In this document: positions 35,692 to 42,781 of the stretch, in pieces | Position numbering within the stretch: position 1 is the first letter of the stretch | Layout of the letters: each line of letters begins with the position of its first letter | NCBI GenBank assembly: GCA_009782955.1 | Contig: WRIB01000020.1 | Coordinates: 1 to 42,781, forward strand | Direction of reading: 5' to 3' | Source: Treponema sp. | Lineage (GTDB): Bacteria > Spirochaetota > Spirochaetia > Treponematales > Breznakiellaceae | Length of the DNA: 42,781 nucleotides | The notes under the pieces: model-generated | The model's database searches: none | What the model saw: the letters and a program-made list of their open reading frames with translations, nothing else | Told to the model about the DNA's origin: nothing | Translations under genes and position numbers: made by a program

Positions 35692-37596
35692 ATGAACACC
35701 ATTGCAGAAGCTGAATTAAAAAAAGCCATCGACAAAATGATTTTTTCTCCTTCCGGCTGGCGCGGGATTTTTAACTCCGGCGGAGACGAAGAAAACCCCG
35801 GTGTAGAAATAGCCACTGTCTATAAAATCATCACCGCAGCTGCGGCAGTAGTTTTTTCGGAATATCTTATTGCCGGAACAGAACAGCACCCGGCAACCGG
35901 CGAATTACCAAAACCGCCGGTAATAATACTCGGAACGGATACCAGACCTACCGGAAAAACAATAGCGGATATTATGATCCGGTCTTTCCTTGTTTCGGGT
36001 TGCAGTGTTCAATTTGCGGGAATTACCGCCGCTCCGGAAATTATGGCATACGCACGTTCCGGACAGGATAATGCTGCCGGCGGCTTTTGTTATATTTCCG
36101 CAAGCCATAATCCGATAGGACACAACGGTTTTAAATTCGGCCTTTTCGACGGCGGAGTGCTGGAAGGGCTTGAAGCAAATAAATTAATCGAATCCTTCAA
36201 AAACTTTATGGCAAGTGATGATTCGGCAAGCAGGATCAGCGCACTGCTGGATAATGTTAATGAAGATAAAGTCCGGCAGGTGTATGCAGAATCACAACAG
36301 ATAAAAGAAAAAGCTCTTGCCGCCTATCGTTCTTTCAGCGAAAAAGTTATTTACGGCGAAAGCCCGCAAACAGGCGCCCTTAAACAAGCGATGATCGACG
36401 GTTTAAAAACTTTTCCTTTAAAAATCGCCGCAGATTTTAACGGTTCCGCACGAACAGTCAGTATAGATGAAGAACTCTTTGGATCATTGGGACTTGGCTT
36501 TCACAAGATAAATGCCAGTCCGGGGGAAATTGCCCATGCAATTATCCCTGAAGGTGATTCTCTGGAAAGCTGCCGCCGTTTTCTGGAAGAACTTAACGCA
36601 AAAGACCCTTCAGTGCTTTTGGGTTATATGCCGGACTGTGATGGCGATCGCGGTAACCTTGTAATCTGGGACAAGAGCGAAGAAAAAGGGCGGAGCCTGG
36701 AAGCACAGGAAGTATTTGCCCTGGCATGTATGGCTGAATTGGCCCATCTGGTCTGGACCGGAGAACTGGAATACGATAATAACGAAAAATGCATTACAAA
36801 AGCAGCGGTTGCGGTAAACGGCCCTACTTCCATGCGCATAGACCGCATAGCAAAAGCCTTTGGTGTAGAAGTGTTCCGCGCGGAAGTGGGAGAAGCCAAT
36901 GTAGTAAACCTTGCCAGAAACCTCCGTAACAAGGGATATCTGGTGCGTATTTTGGGTGAAGGTTCAAACGGCGGCAATATTACCCATCCTTCTTCTGTGC
37001 GGGATCCGCTTGCCACGGTCTTTGCATTGGTAAAACTTCTTACGATTCGCCGGGGCGGAGTACGCAATGCAGGCCTTTTTGAAATATGGAAAAACATGAG
37101 AAAAACTGATCTGATCTCCTCAGGGACAGTCCAAACTGATAACGGAGCATCAGATAATTTTTCCCTGGACGATATTATTGCTTCGCTCCCTCCTTTTCAG
37201 ACCACAAGCGTTTCCGCACCCGAAGCAAAACTCCAGGTTACGACAAGAGATCATGCGCTGTTAAAAAGCCAATATCAGAAAATTTTTGAAAAAGAATGGA
37301 ATGAAAAAAAAGACAAACTTATGTTACAATATAACATTACCGGATGGGAGGCGCGTTCCTGTATTGGAACAGAAGAAAAACAGAACCTTTCGGATTTTAG
37401 CGATGCTGAAAGCGGAGGACTTAAAATTGTTTTTAAAAACAAGGAAAACGATATCGCTTTTATCTGGATGCGCGGTTCAAAAACCGAACCGGTATTCCGC
37501 ATAATGGCAGACGCCGAAAACCCGGAACTGGAACGAGAACTTATTGCATGGCAGCGGGCTATGACAACGGCAGCAGATAATGGTAAGATATTATAA
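35692..37596 (+). CDS. Phosphoglucomutase/phosphomannomutase family protein
   Basis: ILGTDTRPTGKTIADI, YISASHNPIGHNGFKFG, PDCDGDRGNLV, GEGSNGGNI. Confidence 0.88.
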   Translation: MNTIAEAELKKAIDKMIFSPSGWRGIFNSGGDEENPGVEIATVYKIITAAAAVVFSEYLIAGTEQHPATGELPKPPVIILGTDTRPTGKTIADIMIRSFLVSGCSVQFAGITAAPEIMAYARSGQDNAAGGFCYISASHNPIGHNGFKFGLFDGGVLEGLEANKLIESFKNFMASDDSASRISALLDNVNEDKVRQVYAESQQIKEKALAAYRSFSEKVIYGESPQTGALKQAMIDGLKTFPLKIAADFNGSARTVSIDEELFGSLGLGFHKINASPGEIAHAIIPEGDSLESCRRFLEELNAKDPSVLLGYMPDCDGDRGNLVIWDKSEEKGRSLEAQEVFALACMAELAHLVWTGELEYDNNEKCITKAAVAVNGPTSMRIDRIAKAFGVEVFRAEVGEANVVNLARNLRNKGYLVRILGEGSNGGNITHPSSVRDPLATVFALVKLLTIRRGGVRNAGLFEIWKNMRKTDLISSGTVQTDNGASDNFSLDDIIASLPPFQTTSVSAPEAKLQVTTRDHALLKSQYQKIFEKEWNEKKDKLMLQYNITGWEARSCIGTEEKQNLSDFSDAESGGLKIVFKNKENDIAFIWMRGSKTEPVFRIMADAENPELERELIAWQRAMTTAADNGKIL

Positions 37597-37605
37597 GGAA
37601 TAAAT

Positions 37606-38193
37606 ATGGGTGTACGCGGCGAAATTTTTTCTACAAGACTGATTCTTCCCAACAGAACCTATTTTCTTAATATAAAAGAAAATCGCATGGGAAATCTGTA
37701 TCTAAACATTGTGGAAAGTAAAAATAAAGAAACCGGCGGTTTTGAACGGCAGTCGGTTATTGTCTTTGCAGAGGATCTTCCCGCTTTTCTTGGTGAATTT
37801 GACAAAACACTTAAGAACCTGGAAAAGATAATTCGGGAACAAAAACAAGGCGGAAGGAAACGATCGGAAAATCGTGAGGAAAACCCCCGCGAAAAAAACA
37901 GGCAAACCGGCAAACCACGCACAGGTTACAGGCCGGAATCATCCGCCGACAACCGGCGAGGGCGCGGTTCTTCTACGCCATACTCTGCCGAATCCGGCCG
38001 CTCACGGGCAGGCGGAAAAAGTTCCCCTACGCCATACTCCTCCAAGTCCGACCACTCGCGCTCAGGCGGGAGAAGTTCCCCTTCGCCATACTCCTCAAAG
38101 TCTGACCACTCGCGGGCAGGCGGGAGAAGTTCCTCTCCGGAACGTTCAAGAGACAGAAAACGGGTAATTGTAAAGAAAAAACCGGAAAAGTGA
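37606..38193 (+). CDS. PUR-domain (DUF3276-like) nucleic-acid-binding protein with disordered repeat tail
   Basis: N-terminus GEIFSTRLILPNRTYFLNIKENRMGNLYLNIVESK...RQSVIVFAEDLPAFLGEFDKTL; low-complexity S/R/G/P-rich C-terminus. Confidence 0.75.
   Translation: MGVRGEIFSTRLILPNRTYFLNIKENRMGNLYLNIVESKNKETGGFERQSVIVFAEDLPAFLGEFDKTLKNLEKIIREQKQGGRKRSENREENPREKNRQTGKPRTGYRPESSADNRRGRGSSTPYSAESGRSRAGGKSSPTPYSSKSDHSRSGGRSSPSPYSSKSDHSRAGGRSSSPERSRDRKRVIVKKKPEK
37966..38127 (+). repeat. Three 54-bp (18-aa) in-frame tandem repeats
   Basis: GSSTPYSAESGRSRAGGK / SSPTPYSSKSDHSRSGGR / SSPSPYSSKSDHSRAGGR. Confidence 0.9.
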
Positions 38194-38272
38194 AATCCAA
38201 TACAAGCGCTCTGTCTAACAAACCACTGTAGTACATTGTCAAACCCTGCTATAATATAAAGGAGAATACGCT

Positions 38273-38686
38273 ATGGGAACAGTATATTCAGAAATTACCT
38301 TACTTAATTCAATGGATCTGGGCAAAGTAACCGAAGGGCTACTAAAGAAAGAAAACGTCCGCTCGGTTACCATAAGGGCGATTGCTGACACAGGGGCAAT
38401 GTATATGGTTATCAACGAAGAAATACGCCAAAAACTGGGACTCGGTATATGGGGCGAAAAAAGCGTTTTGATTGCAAACGGCCAGCGGATTACTGCAAAA
38501 GAAACAGAACCGGTTGTAGTACGCTGGAAAAACCGCCAGACAGCTTGTTCGGCCTTGGTTATTTCAGACGCCAAAGTGATCCTTTTTGGAGCTATCCCCA
38601 TGGAAGGCATGGATCTGATGGTTAACCCTGTTACCCAGGAAGTGGTAGGGGCTCATGGTGATAGAGAGGAATGTCTTATTCTATAA
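38273..38686 (+). CDS. Clan AA (retropepsin-like) aspartic protease, second paralogue
   Basis: AIADTGAMYMVINEEIRQKLGL and ILFGAIPMEGMDLMVNP; 137 aa like its paralogue; RBS AAAGGAG. Confidence 0.8.
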   Translation: MGTVYSEITLLNSMDLGKVTEGLLKKENVRSVTIRAIADTGAMYMVINEEIRQKLGLGIWGEKSVLIANGQRITAKETEPVVVRWKNRQTACSALVISDAKVILFGAIPMEGMDLMVNPVTQEVVGAHGDREECLIL

Positions 38687-38692
38687 TAACCG

Positions 38693-40600
38693 TCACTGTA
38701 TTCTTACTTCTATCTCACCTTCAAAACCATTATGATGCACGAAGAGGAAGTGTACTTCCGGATTATATTCAGCTTGTATTTTCCTAGAATCCTCCGTACC
38801 GGTTTGCACTGCCGGCGCTGCGCATATTTTCGGGCTGTCCCAAATGCCGTCAGGAACAAAAATCATTGTAGGAACTTCCAGTCCGGGATCAGGGCGATAC
38901 CGGAAGTACAGCGTTTTCTTTTTTGCATTCCACTTAAACGACAGCGGCTCTCCGGCGGTGGCAAGGGGATATGGCCGCAGCCATCCTGCCGTTGCTCTTG
39001 GACGCGGCGGGCCTTTTCCGTCGCCTGTTGTTACAATGGAAAAATCTTCGTTGTTCCAAAAATCCCCGCAACTGTTTGTATTATCCGCGGAATAATCCCA
39101 GATACAAGCACCCAAAAGCAATTGATCCATTGCATCGTAGTACATGGTCAGCGCTTCTTCATGCGCGGAATAATTTCCGTTTGTAAAAGCCTTGCCTTTA
39201 TAAATATCGAAAGGAAGTCCGAATTCACCGACAAGGTTTGGCATATCCGGCACAATATTACCGGCAATTTGTTCAACGAAGAGAGCGGCAACGGCCTTTT
39301 TTCCCAGAACGATTTTTCCGTTTTTGGTATTTACGTTAAACCAGGACCGGAATTGTTTTAAAAACATCGTCGGGCCGTCGTACCAATGAAACCCATGAAC
39401 GTTTCGAGGGGATGTAGTGTTATGCTGTTTGATACTTTCTTTCGCGGCAGCATCCTCTTTTATGCCAATGCCTTTTGGTACACCTTCAATAAAGAAAAGT
39501 GATTTTTCATCGGTTTCGGCAAGTCGCTGTCTGAATTTGTCCATAAAGGGAACAAGAAAATCATCTGAAAAGCGCGGCGGTTTTCCCATGTATCCGGAAA
39601 AATGATACGGATTAAGAAGTGTTGGGCCATGCTCCCCGTCACCCCAAACACCGGAGAGCTTCCACGGACAGGTGTTTCCGTTTTTAAAAACGGAAACACC
39701 GTTCGGATTAAGCAGGTAGCGGCCTTTTTTTCTTACTCCAAAAACCCCCGTTGAATATACGGGGATTTCCATTTTATGTCCCGAAGCTGCAGCCATTGCA
39801 GCAAATGGACTGGGCATGGGGCCCACAGCAACCATGTTATTTTCAAGATTGTTCAGGTTTGAATAACCGATAAATCCAGGATGTGGTTCATTCATCGTTC
39901 CCCAACCTGCAATTGAAGCGCAGTTTTTTAGCCGCCGTTTTGCATGGGCATAAGCCTCGATAAACCGGGTTTGCAGCCAGTTTTGAATTGGCGTATTGGC
40001 ATCGCTGCCGGCAATGACAGTAGCCGGTTTTACAGACGGAGCAAACGCATTGCCTGCAAAAAACAGGGTAAACATTGTTGCTGCGGCATAGCGATTGTTT
40101 CCGGCAGGCCAGGTCATCAGGGGACGGCGATCGGGTGTAGTAATACCGGTAATCTCTTTAGACAATACTGCTCCGGCAGCCTCCAGCAGGCCTGTGTCTA
40201 TTCCCAGCGCTTCCAAAGTCCAGGCCGGAGCGCCGTCGCCCCCGGCTGTCCGGCTCCATACATCCTGATGCGGATCAATCCACATATAAATGCCGTGCTT
40301 TTCTGCCGACAGAAGCAATTTACGAAGATACGCAAGATACGCTTCGTCGTATTTTCCGGGCCCTTCGTGTTCAAGCGCCTCCCAGGGGACAATAAGACGA
40401 TTAAAATAGAAACCCCAACGCTTTAGTTCCGCAAAACGTTCGTCCGCATCTTCCAGCAAAAAAGGTTTTCCAACAAAAGATACCGTACCGGCAGAAATAT
40501 CTTCAACAACAGGAACTTTGGTACTTCCGCCAAGATTACATCCCCGGAGAATCAGGGAACGGCCTTCTTCATCACAAATCCATGCGCCTTTTATATACAT
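38693..40600 (-). CDS. Glycoside hydrolase family 5-like (endoglycoceramidase-type) protein
   Basis: LRGCNLGGSTK, YMWIDPHQDVWSR, GWGTMNEPHPG (acid/base), LVGEFGLPFD (nucleophile). Confidence 0.82.
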   Translation of the reverse strand: MYIKGAWICDEEGRSLILRGCNLGGSTKVPVVEDISAGTVSFVGKPFLLEDADERFAELKRWGFYFNRLIVPWEALEHEGPGKYDEAYLAYLRKLLLSAEKHGIYMWIDPHQDVWSRTAGGDGAPAWTLEALGIDTGLLEAAGAVLSKEITGITTPDRRPLMTWPAGNNRYAAATMFTLFFAGNAFAPSVKPATVIAGSDANTPIQNWLQTRFIEAYAHAKRRLKNCASIAGWGTMNEPHPGFIGYSNLNNLENNMVAVGPMPSPFAAMAAASGHKMEIPVYSTGVFGVRKKGRYLLNPNGVSVFKNGNTCPWKLSGVWGDGEHGPTLLNPYHFSGYMGKPPRFSDDFLVPFMDKFRQRLAETDEKSLFFIEGVPKGIGIKEDAAAKESIKQHNTTSPRNVHGFHWYDGPTMFLKQFRSWFNVNTKNGKIVLGKKAVAALFVEQIAGNIVPDMPNLVGEFGLPFDIYKGKAFTNGNYSAHEEALTMYYDAMDQLLLGACIWDYSADNTNSCGDFWNNEDFSIVTTGDGKGPPRPRATAGWLRPYPLATAGEPLSFKWNAKKKTLYFRYRPDPGLEVPTMIFVPDGIWDSPKICAAPAVQTGTEDSRKIQAEYNPEVHFLFVHHNGFEGEIEVRIQ

Positions 40601-40695
40601 ACGGTAATTTTTAATCTTAATCGAAAAAAAAGCAATGTTAAAAAAACGCACAATATATCTCTGAAAAAACTTTTTCTTCCCGATACAAGCACCAA

Positions 40696-40956
40696 ATGCT
40701 TCTTTACCTTATTGTAGGCAGAGTTAAATCAAAACCTACTACTGAAGATGTGCAGGATCATATTGAACGTCTGAAAAAAATGCGTACATACGCCGATTTG
40801 CGCGGCGACAAGCGTACATTTTTAGCTGCTGTTGCCGGTGCGGTAATTGCGGACAATGTAAAAGACTATGCCTTAAAACAGGGCTTTTTTGTAATTGAAC
40901 CCTCTGGAGAAACATTTACTATTATTTCCCCTATCGGTGATCCTAAAGAATGGTAA
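40696..40956 (+). CDS. Small conserved hypothetical protein
   Basis: 86-aa ORF; AAVAGAVIADNVKDYALKQGFFVIEPSGETFTI resembles a C-terminal segment seen in bacterial hypothetical proteins. Confidence 0.55.
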   Translation: MLLYLIVGRVKSKPTTEDVQDHIERLKKMRTYADLRGDKRTFLAAVAGAVIADNVKDYALKQGFFVIEPSGETFTIISPIGDPKEW

Positions 40957-41009
40957 CATTGGGCAAGTGCCCTAAATCAGTACCTGGACGGCGCCGATAA
41001 TCGAAATAT

Positions 41010-42608
41010 ATGCATGCCCTTACAGTCTTATACGGCGGATCCCTTGTATCACAGGCATTTGAACCGGTTTTTAAGGGAAAGTCCGCTTTTTCCATGGCAA
41101 TTAAACAGTCCGCAGCCTTTCCCGGCAGTGAAAAGATAGTTCTGCTGGCAAAAGATCAGGACTTTCCGGATGTTCCGCTTTCTTTTTTGGAAGAAAATAA
41201 TGTCAAAGTTATTAAAAACCCAACATGGACGGTATCTGAACTGCTTAAAAACATATCCGAAGCAAGTGCAGGCTTTGATTTTGCCTATTATGCCTGGGCA
41301 GATTCGCCGTTTCTCGATCCTTCATTGGCAGGAAAAATCGCAGAGCGCCATATCCGTTATGCTGCGGAATATTCCTATGCAGACGGCTGGCCGGGGGGGT
41401 TAGGCCCGGAGCTTATCAACAGTCAGGCTGCGGGAATACTGTATAAAATTGCCGGTGATGACGGGCTGGGCCCTGTTAAACGGGACAGCCTCTTTTCGGT
41501 ATTACAGAAAGATATCAATTCATTTGACATAGAAACTGAAATTTCAACGGAAGATTTGCGATACCATAGGCTTTCTTTTACCGCCGACTCCAAACGGAAT
41601 CTTCTGTTGCTGAAACGATTTGCCGGAATTATTCCTGCGGACGGCGAGGCTGCGGTAACTGAACCGGGGTATGCGGACAACGTTGTCCGCATAATTCAGG
41701 AACATCCTGAATATCTGCGTACCTTGCCGGCATTTTTTCCCATTCAGGTATCCGGTGCTTGTCCAAAAACCATCACCGGTGCATGCAGCATTTGCCCCTA
41801 TCACAAACAGAACCTCTCGCAGCAAACTGATTTTTTTGAACTGCCAGATTTTCTTGCGTTACTGGAAAAAATCGAAAGCTTTACCGGAGACGGTGTTATC
41901 GATCTTTCTTTATGGGGAGAAACCGCTCTCCACCCCAAACGGGAAGAAATTATCCAGGCGGTACTGGAAAGACCGGCGCTTTCGTTAATTATCGAAACAT
42001 CAGGCTATGGCTGGGCTGGTATTGATTTGGGCAAAATTGCCGAAATAGCAGCTGATCGGCAAAACGGTATTCCTGCTTTGTCCTGGATAGTTTCACTTAA
42101 CCCTTCTGATGTGCCGCAAAGCGTGCCGGACGGCGAAAACGAAGCAATTGCTTTTGTCAGAAAATTGGTTTCCTGCTTTCCCCGCGAAAAAGGAAAAGAT
42201 GACCGGGTTTATGCCGAAGCCGTACGTACTACCGGAGAAGAAGACACTATCGAACAATTCTACCGCAACTGGAAAGCTTTCAGCGCCGACAATAACGGCC
42301 CTGCGGTTATCATTCAAAAGTACGATAGTTTTTGCGGTTTTCTTCCGCAAAAACAAGCCGTGGATCTTTCTCCGGTAGAAAGACGGCCCTGCTGGCACAT
42401 CTTGCGGGATTTTCCCGTTCTGATTGACGGGACAGTACCGCTGTGCCGCGAAGACCTGGGAAGCACACCTGCAATACTGGGTAATGTTTTTAAGGATGAG
42501 TTGGAAAATATCTGGGAAAAAGGGAAAGGGGCGTATCTTTCTCATTGCAGGAAAGAATACGAAGGGCCTTGCAAGGTATGCGATGAGTATTACACCTTCA
42601 ACTTTTAA
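41010..42608 (+). CDS. Spiro-SPASM-type protein
   Basis: N-terminal nucleotidyl-transferase-like segment; middle CPKTITGACSIC; C-terminal SPASM-like CWHILRDFPVLIDGTVPLCREDLGS...CRKEYEGPCKVC. Confidence 0.75.
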   Translation: MHALTVLYGGSLVSQAFEPVFKGKSAFSMAIKQSAAFPGSEKIVLLAKDQDFPDVPLSFLEENNVKVIKNPTWTVSELLKNISEASAGFDFAYYAWADSPFLDPSLAGKIAERHIRYAAEYSYADGWPGGLGPELINSQAAGILYKIAGDDGLGPVKRDSLFSVLQKDINSFDIETEISTEDLRYHRLSFTADSKRNLLLLKRFAGIIPADGEAAVTEPGYADNVVRIIQEHPEYLRTLPAFFPIQVSGACPKTITGACSICPYHKQNLSQQTDFFELPDFLALLEKIESFTGDGVIDLSLWGETALHPKREEIIQAVLERPALSLIIETSGYGWAGIDLGKIAEIAADRQNGIPALSWIVSLNPSDVPQSVPDGENEAIAFVRKLVSCFPREKGKDDRVYAEAVRTTGEEDTIEQFYRNWKAFSADNNGPAVIIQKYDSFCGFLPQKQAVDLSPVERRPCWHILRDFPVLIDGTVPLCREDLGSTPAILGNVFKDELENIWEKGKGAYLSHCRKEYEGPCKVCDEYYTFNF

Positions 42609-42781
42609 CAGCACAAGTCCTTACACAGCCAATTCCAAAGGACATCACAGCAGCAATAAACGTTTTCCTTCGGGCTGGAAAGGAATGCTTCCTTCCTACA
42701 CCGCAGTAGGAGGCAGCGAACGGGCGGCATCAACCGGCCTTTCGGCAGTACTCCTTAATCGCGAAGGCCGCTTTCCGCGGC
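42583..42781 (+). CDS. 5' end of an ORF truncated by the window edge
   Basis: Open ATG frame (MSITPSTFNSTSPYTANSKGHHSSNKRFPSGWKGMLPSYTAVGGSERAAST...) overlapping the previous stop by 26 nt; not in the supplied track. Confidence 0.45.
   Translation, partial: MSITPSTFNSTSPYTANSKGHHSSNKRFPSGWKGMLPSYTAVGGSERAASTGLSAVLLNREGRFPR

Noticed and set aside
38732-40426. Plus-strand ORFs (209, 160 and 83 aa) within the GH5 region
   Set aside because: Antisense shadows of the 650-aa GH5 frame.
1-42781. tRNA/rRNA genes, prophage, restriction-modification or classical defence system
   Set aside because: No tRNA cloverleaf, rRNA signature, phage structural gene, Cas, methyltransferase/endonuclease pair or reverse transcriptase recognised by eye; a tRNAscan/DefenseFinder run would settle this.

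Overview
The window reads as a spirochaete chromosome segment, most like Treponema. Support comes from a p83/100-family protein, a spiro-SPASM-type protein, a PUR-domain (DUF3276-like) protein and an Rnf/Nqr-like operon. Most of it is housekeeping: cysK, GH57, rnfCDGEA, HD-GYP, umuDC-DUF72, TetR-lipoprotein, rluA, tag, pcnB, PHP, thrA, two cysteine desulfurases, thiI, NifU/IscU, MCP, phosphohexomutase, GH5 and spiro-SPASM. No rRNA, tRNA, CRISPR array, prophage or intact transposase was recognised. The observations most worth a second look are: (1) a UmuD homologue that lacks both residues of the Ser/Lys dyad and seems to start, leaderless, close to the UmuD' cleavage point, in an operon with umuC and DUF72; (2) an Rnf-like operon with no adjacent rnfB and degenerate flavin/NADH motifs in RnfC, RnfD and RnfG; (3) a ~300-bp imperfect palindrome at 103-404; (4) a 159-bp MITE-like element with nested perfect hairpins at 18098-18256; (5) a palindromic insertion read in frame inside rluA; (6) an SR/RGG-like 18-aa repeat tail on the PUR-domain protein; (7) two collinear 137-aa retropepsin-like proteins, one overlapping a thiI that lacks a canonical start codon; (8) a P-loop plus Asp23-like fusion; (9) a hairpin covering the Shine-Dalgarno of a PHP gene. 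All family calls come from reading motifs by eye, with no database search.
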